This document shows positions 52,482-62,716 of a DNA stretch of 64,000 nt, in pieces (within the stretch, counting starts at the first letter, position 1; every line of letters begins with the position of its first letter). This DNA is from Afipia sp. 1NLS2 (GTDB lineage Bacteria; Pseudomonadota; Alphaproteobacteria; Rhizobiales; Xanthobacteraceae): assembly GCF_000178995.1 (NCBI RefSeq), contig NZ_ADVZ01000001.1, positions 1,708,001 to 1,772,000 on the forward strand, given 5' to 3'. The translations under genes and the position numbers were made by a program. A model generated the notes under the pieces. The model had not been told where the DNA came from. It saw nothing but the letters and a program-made list of their open reading frames with translations, and ran no database searches.

Positions 52482-54230
52482 ATGGATGTGAAAGTTGAAG
52501 TTGATCGCAGCCGCGATCGGTCGCAGCCGCTCGACAAGCTCGGCCCCGACGAGACGCTGAAGGCCAATAGCGACCAGTTGCGCGGTACTATCGCGAAGAG
52601 TCTCGCGGATCCGATCACGCTGTCGGTCGATCCGAGCGACAACAAGCTGATGAAGTTTCACGGTATCTATCAGCAGGATGACCGCGATATCCGCGATGAA
52701 CGCCGCCGCCAGAAGCTGGAGCCTGCGTTTTTCTTCATGGCGCGCGTGCGCCTGCCGGGCGGCGTCTGCAGCCCGAGCCAATGGCTGAAGCTCGACGAGC
52801 TCGGCCGCGCCTATGGCGGCGACACGGTGCGCCTGACCACGCGGCAGACCTTTCAGTTGCATCATGTGCTCAAGCACAATCTGCGCCCGGCCTTGCAGGG
52901 GCTACGTGAGGTGTTGCTCGACACCAAGGCCGCCTGCGGCGACGACACCCGCGGCGTGATGGCCACTGTGAATCCGCTCGTCTCGAAGGCGCATGCCGAA
53001 GTCTATGCGCTGGCCAAGCAGGCGAGTGAGCACGCGCTGCATCGCACCGGCGCGTATCGTGAAATCTGGTACGAGGAGGAGCGCGATCCCTCCACCATCA
53101 AGAAGGTGCCGGACGGCAGCGAGGAGCCGTTCTACGGGCGCACCTACATGCCCCGTAAGTTCAAGATTGGCTTTGCGATCCCGCCGAGCAACGACATTGA
53201 TGTTTACTCGCAGGATCTGGGGCTCATCGCCATCGTCGAGCGCGGCAAGCTCAAGGGCTTCAACGTCGCCATTGGCGGCGGCCTTGGTCGCACCGATCAG
53301 GCGCCGAAGACCTATCCGCGACTTGCGAGCGTTATCGGCTATATCGATGCCGCAAAGCTGTTTCCGACCATCGACGCGGTGATGTCGGTGCAGCGCGACT
53401 ATGGCGATCGGGTCGATCGTCTGCACGCGCGCTTCAAATACACCATCGACGACAAGGGTCTCGACTGGATCAAGGCCGAGATCGAGCGCCGGGCAGGGTT
53501 CGATCTGGACCCGGCAAAGCCCTACACCTTCACCTCGAACGGCGATCCGCTCGGCTGGCTCAAGGGCGAGAACGGCCGTCTGCACTGCACGCTGTTCATT
53601 CAGAACGGCCGTGTCATCAACCAGCCCGGCCGCCCGCTGATGGATGGCCTGCGCGAGGTTGCCCGCATCCACAAGGGGCATTTCCGCCTCACGCCGAACC
53701 AGAATCTCATTATCGCCGACATCGCGCCGGAGGATAGACCGGCGATCGAGGCGGTGATGAAGCAGTACGGACTCGATGAATTCGAAACCCGCAGCGGCCT
53801 GCGGCTGAATTCGATGGCGTGTGTGGCGTTGCCGACCTGCGGTCTCGCAATGGCCGAGAGCGAACGCTATCTGCCCGACCTTATTACCAAGATCGAAACC
53901 CTGCTGGGTGCGCACGGTCTCAAGGATGAGCCGATCACCATCCGCATGACGGGCTGCCCGAATGGCTGCGCGCGGCCCTATGTTGCCGAGATCGCGCTGA
54001 CCGGCCGCGCGCCGGGTAAATACAATCTTTATCTCGGCGGCGGCTTCCACGGCCAGCGCCTGAACAAGATGTATCTGGAGAATGTCGGCGAACCGGCCAT
54101 TCTGGAAGCGCTCGACAAGGTGCTCGGACACTTCGCGCGTGAGCGTAAGGAAGGCGAGCATTTCGGGGACTTCGCTATCCGCGCGGGCTACGTCGCGGAG
54201 GTGAAGGAAGGACGCTACTTCAACGACTGA
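52482..54230 (+). CDS. cysI: Sulfite reductase hemoprotein CysI
   Basis: CysI reduces sulfite to sulfide with a siroheme and a 4Fe-4S cluster. The 582-residue protein has the cluster cysteines C447 and C453 (V-A-L-P-T between) and C492-x3-C496 (G-C-P-N-G-C-A-R-P), plus two ferrite-like half domains with T-R-Q-T-F-Q and L-T-P-N-Q-N. Length and pairing with cysJ match the NADPH enzyme of E. coli rather than the ferredoxin type. The GTG one codon earlier is the less likely start. Confidence 0.95.
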   Translation: MDVKVEVDRSRDRSQPLDKLGPDETLKANSDQLRGTIAKSLADPITLSVDPSDNKLMKFHGIYQQDDRDIRDERRRQKLEPAFFFMARVRLPGGVCSPSQWLKLDELGRAYGGDTVRLTTRQTFQLHHVLKHNLRPALQGLREVLLDTKAACGDDTRGVMATVNPLVSKAHAEVYALAKQASEHALHRTGAYREIWYEEERDPSTIKKVPDGSEEPFYGRTYMPRKFKIGFAIPPSNDIDVYSQDLGLIAIVERGKLKGFNVAIGGGLGRTDQAPKTYPRLASVIGYIDAAKLFPTIDAVMSVQRDYGDRVDRLHARFKYTIDDKGLDWIKAEIERRAGFDLDPAKPYTFTSNGDPLGWLKGENGRLHCTLFIQNGRVINQPGRPLMDGLREVARIHKGHFRLTPNQNLIIADIAPEDRPAIEAVMKQYGLDEFETRSGLRLNSMACVALPTCGLAMAESERYLPDLITKIETLLGAHGLKDEPITIRMTGCPNGCARPYVAEIALTGRAPGKYNLYLGGGFHGQRLNKMYLENVGEPAILEALDKVLGHFARERKEGEHFGDFAIRAGYVAEVKEGRYFND

Positions 54231-54261
54231 AGCGTCCGAAAGCGCGGGCGGTAAATGTCGT

Positions 54262-54804
54262 CTAGGCGAGGGTTGCCGCGCTCAAGAGGGGCGCGTCATT
54301 GTCCTTGTCTGACACGACAGGGTTCATTTTGAGGGGCCAGTCGATCGCAAGGGTCGGATCGTTCCAGCGGATCGCACGCTCGTGTTCGGCGGACCAGTAG
54401 TCCGTTGTTTTGTACAGTACTTCGGCGGTCTCGCTCAGAACCTGGAAGCCGTGGGCAAACCCCGCTGGAACCCAGAGCTGCTTCTTATTATCCGCGCTAA
54501 GGTTGATTCCAGTCCATTGCCCGAACTGCGGTGAATTGCGCCGGATGTCGACGGCGACATCGAAAATTTCGCCTGCGAGCACCCGAACCAGCTTGCCCTG
54601 CGCCTTCGGGGCGATCTGGTAATGCAGGCCGCGCACGACACCTTTTTTCGAGAATGACTGATTGTCCTGAACGAACGGGACATCCGCGACAGACTCGCGA
54701 AAGCGTTGATGATTGAAGCTCTCGAAGAAATAGCCGCGCGTGTCGTGAAAAACCTGCGGTTCGATCAGCATGACGCCGTCCAACGCGGTCGCCGCCACTT
54801 TCAT
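54262..54804 (-). CDS. rfbC: dTDP-4-dehydrorhamnose 3,5-epimerase RmlC
   Basis: RmlC epimerises dTDP-4-keto-6-deoxyglucose at C3 and C5, the third step to dTDP-L-rhamnose. The 180-residue cupin shows the family marks [18 protein letters not shown] (catalytic His) and [11 protein letters not shown]. The start at M-K-V-A-A-T overlaps the rfbA stop by 4 bases (ATGA). The longer upstream frame is inside rfbA. Confidence 0.95.
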   Translation of the reverse strand: MKVAATALDGVMLIEPQVFHDTRGYFFESFNHQRFRESVADVPFVQDNQSFSKKGVVRGLHYQIAPKAQGKLVRVLAGEIFDVAVDIRRNSPQFGQWTGINLSADNKKQLWVPAGFAHGFQVLSETAEVLYKTTDYWSAEHERAIRWNDPTLAIDWPLKMNPVVSDKDNDAPLLSAATLA

Positions 54805-55697
54805 GATGCGGTCTCCTCGCGCAGCAGATCTTTCAGGTACTGGCCATAACCGGTCTTGCCGAGCGCCGTGGCGAGCGCATCGAGTTGCGCCGCATCGATC
54901 CATTTCTGGTTGAACGCGATTTCTTCAGGGCAGGCGACCTTCACACCCTGGCGGTGCTCGAGCGTCGCGACAAACTGGCTTGCCTCCAAAAGAGACTCAT
55001 GCGTGCCGGTATCGAACCATGCGAACCCGCGGCCCAAAATCTCGACATTCAGAAGGCCTGCGTCGAGATAGCGCCGGTTGACATCGGTGATTTCCAGCTC
55101 GCCGCGCGCCGAGGGCTTGATCGCGCGTGCATGGGCGATCGCATCGTTGTCGTAGAAATAAAGGCCCGTGACGGCGTAAGAGGATTTCGGCTTTTGCGGT
55201 TTTTCCTCGATCGACAGCGCGCGATGGTTTTTGTCGAACTCAACTACGCCATAACGTTCCGGATCGTGGACGCGATACGCGAAAACCGTGGCTCCGCTTT
55301 TGCGGTTGGAGGCGGAGTTCAGCAACTCTAGCAATCCATGCCCATAAAAAATGTTGTCCCCCAGCACAAGTGTGACATCGTCCTGGCCGACGAAGGGGGC
55401 GGCAATCGTCAGCGCCTGGGCCAGCCCTTCCGGACGTTCCTGAACGGCATATTCAAGCCGCATGCCCCATTTTGAGCCGTCGCCCAGAAGCTGCACGAAG
55501 CGCGGCGTATCCTGCGGCGTGGAGATGATCAGGATTTCACGGATGCCCGCCAGCATCAGCACGGTCAGCGGGTAATAGATCATGGGCTTGTCGAAGACCG
55601 GCAGGAGCTGTTTGCTGACGGCGATTGTTGCCGGGTGCAGGCGGGTGCCCGAGCCGCCGGCCAGAACGATACCCTTTCTCTTACGATTTGACATCAT
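54801..55697 (-). CDS. rfbA: Glucose-1-phosphate thymidylyltransferase RmlA
   Basis: RmlA makes dTDP-glucose from dTTP and glucose-1-phosphate, the first step of the rhamnose pathway. The 298-residue protein has the nucleotide-binding [11 protein letters not shown] near residue 13, [11 protein letters not shown], and [10 protein letters not shown]. Base composition is like the core genome, in contrast to the genes just beyond it. It overlaps rfbC. Confidence 0.96.
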   Translation of the reverse strand: MMSNRKRKGIVLAGGSGTRLHPATIAVSKQLLPVFDKPMIYYPLTVLMLAGIREILIISTPQDTPRFVQLLGDGSKWGMRLEYAVQERPEGLAQALTIAAPFVGQDDVTLVLGDNIFYGHGLLELLNSASNRKSGATVFAYRVHDPERYGVVEFDKNHRALSIEEKPQKPKSSYAVTGLYFYDNDAIAHARAIKPSARGELEITDVNRRYLDAGLLNVEILGRGFAWFDTGTHESLLEASQFVATLEHRQGVKVACPEEIAFNQKWIDAAQLDALATALGKTGYGQYLKDLLREETAS

Positions 55698-56039
55698 CTC
55701 AAGCCGATTCTGTTATGCTCGGCGACTCTGCGCGGCATAGGTATGAAAGCCTGTGCACAGGTATGTTGGGCGCAGAAGGGTACGGTAAGGGCTCATCGTG
55801 CGCCGACCAAATCTTCTCGATTGCACGATAGGTGCCGGAAATTCTGCGCCCTGTCTATGGTCGTTTTCTGGATGGCGGGATGGCGTAAGCCACATCAAAC
55901 TATTCGTCTTGCGTAGTTCGACGGCGCATGAGATCTCACATCTGCTATCTATAGGCAGATTTAAGCCAGTGAAGTTGGTGGACTGATGATTGAGTGCTAT
56001 TTGAGTCGCCTATTGTTTGTTCAGGATGCTCTCGCTTTT
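55698..56039. other. Intergenic region between rmlA and the RmlD-like gene
   Basis: No gene is seen in about 340 bases. The ATCTGC/GCAGAT inverted repeat at 55940-55960 is the main structure. It probably holds the rmlA promoter and marks a change to more AT-rich DNA. Confidence 0.4.
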
Positions 56040-56900
56040 CTAAAATTGTGATATGTATTTCTGAAGGTCTTCATTCCAAGAGCCTATGTAAATATCTTCA
56101 GCTGCATCTGATAGAAAAATGGATTCAATTCCTTCCGATGTGGCACGAGGTGCTGAGAGTGGAAAGATGTTTGACCTTACTCCGCGAACGACGCCGGAAT
56201 ATCCGAGACTTTTGGCTATCTCGCATGCGATTTGAAAGCGCGTAACCGTGCCCTTGCTTGCGAAATGAAAGAGTCCGATGCGACCTCTTTTAGCTGAGGC
56301 GAGAAGGAAACGCGCCAAATTCTCTGCTGCGGTTATGCTGCCTTGTTTGTCGTCGACTGCGAGAATCTGACTTGCTCCGTTTCGAATTTGAGCAATAATT
56401 TTTCCTACGAACTTATGATCCTTGGAAGCGCCGCCGCCAATCATCCAGCCCGCACGGACGATTAGGTGGTTGTGAGGGGCGTATTGAATAACCATTTGCT
56501 CGCCCCAAAATTTGGAGCGGCCATAATAATTTACTGGGTCGGGTAAATCGAGTTCGTTGTAAACTGTCTGTTCCTTGGCTCCGAAAACGTTGCTTGTGGA
56601 AACGTATCCTAACCATCCTCCCACCATAGTAGTGGCCTTAGCCACTTCCCTGGTAGCAAGCACGTTGATTCGTGCAGCGAGGGCGGGGTCTCGTTCACAA
56701 AGGTCAACATCAGTTTGCGCAGCAAGGTGCAGGACGATCGAAGGTTTTATTTGAGCAATAAAAGGAGCAATCGTTTCTATATTGTTCAAATCATTCTGTG
56801 GCCGACCGAATGTTATAATATCATAGCCCTCTGCTTTTGCAGCAGCGAGTGCATATTGGCCGAGCATTCCGGTTGCGCCGGTAATCAAAACCTTTGTCAC
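56040..56900 (-). CDS. RmlD-like dTDP-4-dehydrorhamnose reductase
   Basis: The 286-residue extended short-chain dehydrogenase has the N-terminal G-A-T-G-M-L-G-Q-Y, A-A-Q-T-D-V-D-L-C-E (the RmlD-type A-A-x-T-x-V-D pattern) and the catalytic Y-Y-G-R-S-K. It fits the RmlD substrate-binding family (PF04321) and would complete dTDP-L-rhamnose synthesis with RmlA, B and C. True RmlD usually has a more specific Y-T-x-V-D-x-A-E, so the product could be a related 6-deoxysugar. The DNA is visibly more AT-rich than the flanks. Confidence 0.75.
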   Translation of the reverse strand: MTKVLITGATGMLGQYALAAAKAEGYDIITFGRPQNDLNNIETIAPFIAQIKPSIVLHLAAQTDVDLCERDPALAARINVLATREVAKATTMVGGWLGYVSTSNVFGAKEQTVYNELDLPDPVNYYGRSKFWGEQMVIQYAPHNHLIVRAGWMIGGGASKDHKFVGKIIAQIRNGASQILAVDDKQGSITAAENLARFLLASAKRGRIGLFHFASKGTVTRFQIACEIAKSLGYSGVVRGVRSNIFPLSAPRATSEGIESIFLSDAAEDIYIGSWNEDLQKYISQF

Positions 56901-57073
56901 ATGAAATCCCTAAGCTATTTTGCACCTTCTAGGACCCTGTCTAATTCAATCTTTAGGTGGCCGCCATAATAAAGCTATCGTCAATGTTCTATCGGGAGGA
57001 CTGGCATAAATTAGATAAATCGGCTATCGGCCAAATAAGTTGGTCTAGTGTTTGTCCAAGCAGCAGGTAGGCG

Positions 57074-58243
57074 ATGTTTCATAAATCTGGGCTCATTCGC
57101 AGAACTCTAAGAAATCAGAAAAGGAAGCGAAGGTTAAATCGAAGTCTCGCCTCTGTGCATGATTACTGGGACTGGAGTTTAGATCTAGGGGGGCGGACTT
57201 CGCCTATTCTCTCGCCGGGTACTGGCGATTGCTTCGTTTGGTTTGTTCCGTCTTGGGCGAACGTATGGGGTGGCGGACATTATACGCTATTCCGCTTTGC
57301 AAATCATTTTGCGAAGAAGGGCACGAGACAAATTATTTACACTTATAATAAGGCTGGTCGATCGGCTGACGCCCTTAAGGCGGAATTGAATGCTGCCGTT
57401 CCAAACTGTCAGCTTGAGGTGGTTACAGACATACAATTGCTCCCTGAATGTAGTATCGCTTTTGCAACTACTTGGCAGTCTGCATATTTCGTCAAAGCTT
57501 TCCCGTTTGCGAAGTCAAAATTTTATTTCATGCAGGATTTTGAATCCAACTTTTATGCTCATGGAACGGCTTCCATGCAGGCAAATAACACTTATACATT
57601 TGGGTTTCCTGCGATTGCCGGAGGCAATTGGAATCGTGCCATGTATGAGTCGTTCGGGGGGCGAGCCGAACACTATGTTTTCTCGACAGACAGAGATATT
57701 TTCTTTCCATCTTCTAAAGAGGGTAAGGTCAAAGAAAAGGTCTCGCGAATTTTCTTTTATGGAAGACCTTCCACTGAGCGAAGATGCTTCGAATTAGGAA
57801 TTGCATCTTTAGCAAAAGTTGCTCGAAGCTATCCTGATATTGAGATTGTTATCGCAGGCCTCGACATCGAAGATTGTCTTCCCTTTAAAGCAACGCTACT
57901 GGGCAGCTTAAGCTTAGCCAAGACAGGCGACTTATATCGTGCCTGCGATATAGGTATCGCCTTCTCCGGGACCAATCTTTCATATCTTCCCGTTGAGCTG
58001 ATGGCGTGTGGTGTTCCTGTCATTTCGAACAGGGGGCCGCACGTTGAATGGTTTTGCCGGGACATGGTGAATTCCGTATTGGTGGATCCAGTCCCCACAG
58101 CTGTCCTGCAAGCGGTGAAGATGCTCGTAGAGGATCTGGAGATCCGGCAATCCCTTGTCGATGGAGGCTTGGCAGAGGTAGCGCAGCGAACATGGGAAAG
58201 TGAGATGGATCACATATATCAATATATACAGCGCGCTAGGTAG
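57074..58243 (+). CDS. Glycosyltransferase, WsaF-like (GT4 type)
   Basis: The 389-residue product has an N-terminal region with W-A-N-V-W-G-G-G-H-Y-T-L-F-R-F and F-Y-F-M-Q-D-F-E-S-N-F-Y, the pattern of WsaF rhamnosyltransferases that act on S-layer glycans, and a GT-B C-terminal half (F-F-Y-G-R-P-S, L-P-V-E-L-M-A-C-G-V-P-V). Retaining sugar transfer, probably of rhamnose, is inferred. There is no membrane span. AT-rich codon use points to transfer into this locus. It lies between the RmlD-like gene and rmlB, converging on rmlB. Confidence 0.78.
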   Translation: MFHKSGLIRRTLRNQKRKRRLNRSLASVHDYWDWSLDLGGRTSPILSPGTGDCFVWFVPSWANVWGGGHYTLFRFANHFAKKGTRQIIYTYNKAGRSADALKAELNAAVPNCQLEVVTDIQLLPECSIAFATTWQSAYFVKAFPFAKSKFYFMQDFESNFYAHGTASMQANNTYTFGFPAIAGGNWNRAMYESFGGRAEHYVFSTDRDIFFPSSKEGKVKEKVSRIFFYGRPSTERRCFELGIASLAKVARSYPDIEIVIAGLDIEDCLPFKATLLGSLSLAKTGDLYRACDIGIAFSGTNLSYLPVELMACGVPVISNRGPHVEWFCRDMVNSVLVDPVPTAVLQAVKMLVEDLEIRQSLVDGGLAEVAQRTWESEMDHIYQYIQRAR

Positions 58244-58267
58244 AATGTTAGATACGAAGTAAAGCTA

Positions 58268-59347
58268 TCACCGCGCCGAATAATTCTTCTGAATCCAGTC
58301 GCGGTATGCGCCAGAGATTACACGATCAGTCCAGGTCGAATTGGCGAGATACCAACGGACGGTTTTGAGTAGACCGGACTCGAAGGTTTCCTTCGGTGTC
58401 CAGCCGAGTTCATTTTTGATCCTCGTGGCATCGATGGCATAGCGGCGATCGTGTCCTGGTCTATCCTTTACGAATGCGATTCGAGTCTTATAGGGCTGTC
58501 CATCGGAGCGGGGATGCTCGGCATCCAGGATGTCGCAAAGCGTATGAACCACATCGATGTTGGCTTTTTCGCTGTTGCCGCCGATGTTGTAAGTCTCGCC
58601 GAGTTGGCCTGCGGTGAGGACGCACCTGATGGCTTCGCAGTGATCCTCGACATGGAGCCAATCACGGATTTGAAGTCCATCGCCATAGACAGGCAGCGGT
58701 TTGCCGGTAATGGCGTTATGGATCATCAACGGGATTAGCTTTTCGGGAAACTGGTATGGGCCATAATTGTTCGAGCAGTTCGTCGTGATAACCGGAAGTC
58801 CGTAGGTGTGATACCAGGCGCGAACGAGATGATCCGACGCGGCTTTCGATGCAGCGTAAGGGCTGTTCGGCAGATAAGCATTGGTTTCGGAGAAGGCCGG
58901 ATCGTCCGCGGACAGAGTGCCGTAGACCTCGTCCGTCGAGACGTGGAGGAAGCGGAATGTATCCCGCTCAGCTTTGTCTAGGTGCAACCAATATTCTCTC
59001 GCACACTCCAACAGGTGAAACGTGCCGACCACATTTGTTGCGATGAAATCACCCGGGCCATGGATGGAGCGGTCGACATGGGACTCCGCGGCGAAATTAA
59101 CGATGGCGCGCGGGCGCACGCGGGCAAGCAGCTTCTTAAGCAGCACGATATCGCCAATGTCGCCATGAACGAATTCGTGCCGCTGATTGGTGAGATCGCT
59201 GAAGTTCTCGAGATTGCCCGCGTAGGTCAGCTTGTCGAGATTAATGACCGGCGCTACCTCGCGGGCGAGCCAGACTCGGATGAAATTGGAGCCGATAAAT
59301 CCTGCACCACCGGTGACGAGGATGGGGGGAGATGATCGTGCGGTCAT
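58268..59347 (-). CDS. rfbB: dTDP-glucose 4,6-dehydratase RmlB
   Basis: RmlB converts dTDP-glucose to the 4-keto-6-deoxy sugar, the second step of the rhamnose path. The 359-residue extended SDR has [10 protein letters not shown] near residue 11, the active-site D-E-V-Y-G-T and Y-A-A-S-K. I start at the ATG at 59347; a TTG three codons earlier is weaker. It is separated from rmlA and rmlC by the more AT-rich genes. Confidence 0.95.
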   Translation of the reverse strand: MTARSSPPILVTGGAGFIGSNFIRVWLAREVAPVINLDKLTYAGNLENFSDLTNQRHEFVHGDIGDIVLLKKLLARVRPRAIVNFAAESHVDRSIHGPGDFIATNVVGTFHLLECAREYWLHLDKAERDTFRFLHVSTDEVYGTLSADDPAFSETNAYLPNSPYAASKAASDHLVRAWYHTYGLPVITTNCSNNYGPYQFPEKLIPLMIHNAITGKPLPVYGDGLQIRDWLHVEDHCEAIRCVLTAGQLGETYNIGGNSEKANIDVVHTLCDILDAEHPRSDGQPYKTRIAFVKDRPGHDRRYAIDATRIKNELGWTPKETFESGLLKTVRWYLANSTWTDRVISGAYRDWIQKNYSAR

Positions 59348-60223
59348 TCGATACAATTTCTAGTAGAATCAATGATATGGCGGCGTAGCTCACCAGAGGA
59401 GCCTATTACTGAAGGCGAGGTTTATACAGGATATAAGATGTTTGGGCACGCCGAAACCATCGGCAAGATCACCTTTTATCCGGACGCCGGAGAGGTGACG
59501 GTCGCTCATGAATTCGCGTTGTGCGTCGTCGAAAGGACGTCGCGAATCATAGCAGAAAATCGACGACGGTTCTTTGAACTCCGTTCGTGGGGCGCGGATA
59601 GCCCGGCGTAATTTATCCGGTAACATAACCATGCCTGCTGATCATGAGGAGCGTCAGATGACGCCTACCTTCGAGGGGCGGACGCAAATAAAGGCCGATC
59701 TTCGAGTTTTTGATGTTTTCGAACGTGGTTGTTCTTCGAAGCAAGTACTTCGAGGCAGAATTGATGCTGGATAGCGGATTGGCCGATTCATCTTGTCCTA
59801 ATATAAAGGCATCCAGCCAACGAGAGTGAGCTTGAATCGACCAGTGCTTCGGTGCTGTATATGGATTTGAATAATGTTTTCTCGGGCACGATATTGAAGG
59901 CAATCGAAATGTACGCGGTTGTCGGGAGATGAATGTTGCGGCTTTATGCAGATTGCTCTTCGAGATAGCAGTTTGCGATGCACCGGTAGAGGTGCCGAGT
60001 CCGACTTTGCGATCTCCACGGGCTTGCATTTGGATGCAGCTGTTGAAGCCATCTCGCGTATCATTTGAGCATTAAAGTGGATTACAGGGCGAAGACTTTC
60101 CTATAAGCCACGGTAGCTGGGATTGAGCGGCTTGGCTGCCGCGGAGTGCCTAAACCGGTTAGCATCTGCAGGGCACGTTGGACGATTAGTATGATTGGTT
60201 CTCACGGATCGTTTGAGGGAGTC
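59348..60223. other. Gene-poor 0.9-kb stretch in the sugar locus
   Basis: Only short frames of 60-140 codons occur, none with a ribosome site or a family I recognise, and the composition is mixed. It may be a decayed glycosyltransferase or a relic of an insertion. The right part holds the RgpF gene's leader. Confidence 0.4.
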
Positions 60224-61450
60224 ATGGCGAGTCCGGATGTGGCATGGAGCAAATTTAGCCTTCGGAAGGATCAACTTTATTATTTGCGGGCGCTCTGCAA
60301 AGTAAATTTTCAGCCGTTTGTCCGAGTTTGGAAGGCAGATCCGAATTCGCATCCGTTATTTATTCCGGCGGTTCCTGAAACGGAATACATCATGAAGTCT
60401 TCTGGCCGGGACACGGATTTGTACGTTCTTAAGCAAGAAGTCAGTGTAAAATCCTTCAGGAGAATTCGTCCAAAGGATTTTCTTAAAACGCTGCGGCTTT
60501 TCCGATTTCATCGCTTCAACCGTTATGCGGACGATTGTCTGACGATACTCCCCCTTTTTCACGCATATGGAGCTAAAGGCCTTGAAACGTCGCGCGCCAT
60601 GAGAACTCTCGCGGCATGGGACGTTGGAGTTTCAAGCTCCGCTTTGCAACAGACGCTGGGATACGATATCGTCGGGTTTCCTGGGGCGCCAAAGCCGCTG
60701 CAGTTGAATGGGCGCATTGCGACTGGAATTATTGTTCATTTGCATTATTGCGATGTTTGGCCCGACTTCGAGAAGCGCCTGCGAAATCTCACATGCCCAT
60801 TTAGTTTGATCGTGACATTAAATGAGTCGAACCCGGATTTTGCCGCTCGGGTTGCCGGACAGTTTCCTAACGCCAAAGTATTAGTGTATCCCAATCGTGG
60901 CCGTGACGTCGGGCCTTTCATTCAGCTCTTGCGAGAGGGTCATCTCGACGATTTTGAACTCATCTGCAAGTTGCACGGGAAGAAAACAGTTTCGTTAGGT
61001 CCACGTATGATTTTCGGCGAGATCTGGCGGCGACTGCTTCTAAATGATTTGGTCGGATCGGATGAATTGGTGAGGGCTATTCTTCAGAGATTTATAAGCC
61101 AGCCCGGACTGGGTTTGGTAGGTTCATCCCATTTTCGGGGGAATTATCTTGGTACATGGCCGCGAAATGCAGCGCTGACACTTGAGCTTGCAAAACGGCT
61201 TGGATGTCCAGAAGAGCGCTTCAAACTTGATTTTTTTGCTGGAACGATGTTTTGGGTTCGTCGTGAATTGCTTGATCTGTTAAAGTCGTTGAATCTCTCT
61301 CAGGATGACTTCCCCGTAGAAGCCGGACAAACCGATGGCACCCTTCAGCACGCGCTTGAGCGCATATTCGGAGCGTTGCCGGGATTGGCGTGTCCCCCTA
61401 TGACAATCGAAGAAACGGCATGGCCGCTGACAAAGCCGTTATCCGATTGA
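60224..61450 (+). CDS. RgpF-family rhamnan synthesis protein
   Basis: The product (408 residues from the ATG at 60224, which has a GAGGGAG ribosome site; a GTG at 60146 would give 434) matches the RgpF rhamnan-synthesis family (PF05045): V-L-V-Y-P-N-R-G-R-D-V-G-P-F-I, K-L-H-G-K-K-T, and F-F-A-G-T-M-F-W-V-R. Streptococcal RgpF assembles rhamnose-glucose polysaccharide; here it probably transfers rhamnose or a related sugar in an O-polysaccharide. It overlaps the next gene tail to tail by 12 bases. Confidence 0.82.
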   Translation: MASPDVAWSKFSLRKDQLYYLRALCKVNFQPFVRVWKADPNSHPLFIPAVPETEYIMKSSGRDTDLYVLKQEVSVKSFRRIRPKDFLKTLRLFRFHRFNRYADDCLTILPLFHAYGAKGLETSRAMRTLAAWDVGVSSSALQQTLGYDIVGFPGAPKPLQLNGRIATGIIVHLHYCDVWPDFEKRLRNLTCPFSLIVTLNESNPDFAARVAGQFPNAKVLVYPNRGRDVGPFIQLLREGHLDDFELICKLHGKKTVSLGPRMIFGEIWRRLLLNDLVGSDELVRAILQRFISQPGLGLVGSSHFRGNYLGTWPRNAALTLELAKRLGCPEERFKLDFFAGTMFWVRRELLDLLKSLNLSQDDFPVEAGQTDGTLQHALERIFGALPGLACPPMTIEETAWPLTKPLSD

Positions 61451-62554
61451 TTCTGGTCGAGCAGGAAAGATGTTGTCCAAAGCTTGTGATAGCGGGCCAA
61501 ACTGCCGCTGTGTCATGACATTGGTTGCATAGAATTTATCGCCTATCCGCTCGATCCAGCTCGCGTGGTTGACGATGCAGCTTTCCAGCTTGTCGAGAAG
61601 GCCATCTGGATTTTCGGCGGCGAGTTCTGGAATGTAGAGCTCGGACTGCGTATAGGGCGGTGTGCTGGTGCAGATCGGCACGAGCCCACTGGCGAGATAG
61701 TCGAGCAGCTTGATATCAGACTTCGCATCGAAGAACTGCTGGTTGTGCGGCGAAAGCCCCGACGGCAATGGGGCCAGTCCGATGGCGCCGACGAAATATT
61801 GTAGAATCTCTCGGTAAGAATTGAAGTCGAGTCGCTGGATGTATCGGGACAGCTTGAAGAGCTTGCCAAGGGCCGGGTCGAAGCGGCCGATGATAATCAT
61901 TTCATAACCATGGCGATTCGCGATGTTCGCGAGCCGGGTTGTGAATTCTGGATTATCGCGGGTCACGAAGGGGTGATCACCCGAGGTCCATACAATTCGC
62001 TTCTGTGGTATGGTTGGAAAAGGGATTGGCGTTGCGTGTCCGGAGTATCCGTTCTTCAGGGTGATGACCGGTTTCGGTGAAGGGATCTGTTGAAGCAAAT
62101 GGCCTCTCAAGACGTCGGTCGAGGTCGTCACCGTTTGTGCATGTTCCAGGCACCAGCGAATGCGTGCGATGTTACGCGGTCTCGCTTTGACGAAGTCCGG
62201 CGTGACGGTCATCAGGTCGTCGAGATCGTAGACGATCGGGGCATTCTGGTTTTTCCGCAAAAATCGATATTGCTCTGTCGATACGTTGCGGTGGCACCAG
62301 ATGTGGGTAAAGGAAAAATCCTTGTGCCATCCCATCGAATGCATTTTGCGGTCGGCCATCTGGAAGCCCGCGATCGTGCCGCGAGCAAGAAGCGCCGCAA
62401 GAAACGGTCTGATGCGGATCTCGCTAAGTTCGACGTCCGATGAAAGCGCCAGAACAAGAGGCTCGGAATTCGGCTGATATTGAAAGCGGGAATGAGAAAA
62501 AAGCATCATGTTTTGGCTTTTGCGATGATATCTCTTTAATGGAATTGCCATCAT
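61439..62554 (-). CDS. Glycosyltransferase, GT4-like
   Basis: The product has I-V-Y-D-L-D-D-L-M (a mark of O-antigen glycosyltransferases) and a GT-B C-terminal domain with D-I-K-L-L-D-Y-L-A-S-G-L-V-P and Q-S-E-L-Y-I-P-E-L. I set the start at one of two adjacent ATGs (62551-62554); a further M at 62587 and at 62519 are alternatives, since none has a clear ribosome site. The far longer open frame beyond 62587 is antisense to the ABC exporter gene and rejected. Acceptor and donor are unknown. Confidence 0.72.
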   Translation of the reverse strand: MMAIPLKRYHRKSQNMMLFSHSRFQYQPNSEPLVLALSSDVELSEIRIRPFLAALLARGTIAGFQMADRKMHSMGWHKDFSFTHIWCHRNVSTEQYRFLRKNQNAPIVYDLDDLMTVTPDFVKARPRNIARIRWCLEHAQTVTTSTDVLRGHLLQQIPSPKPVITLKNGYSGHATPIPFPTIPQKRIVWTSGDHPFVTRDNPEFTTRLANIANRHGYEMIIIGRFDPALGKLFKLSRYIQRLDFNSYREILQYFVGAIGLAPLPSGLSPHNQQFFDAKSDIKLLDYLASGLVPICTSTPPYTQSELYIPELAAENPDGLLDKLESCIVNHASWIERIGDKFYATNVMTQRQFGPLSQALDNIFPARPESIG

Positions 62555-62716
62555 AGGATGCCGCAATAAAAAGGAACAGATCGGCATCTCTGGATTACGA
62601 TTGCTCCTATTTCCGGAAAAATTGGCCTTTGGGTCCTCAATGGCTTGGTTTTCGACTTGAAAATGGACTTCATAGTGGGCAATCAGGCGGCTGATTGTTT
62701 GCCGCCTGGATAATAT

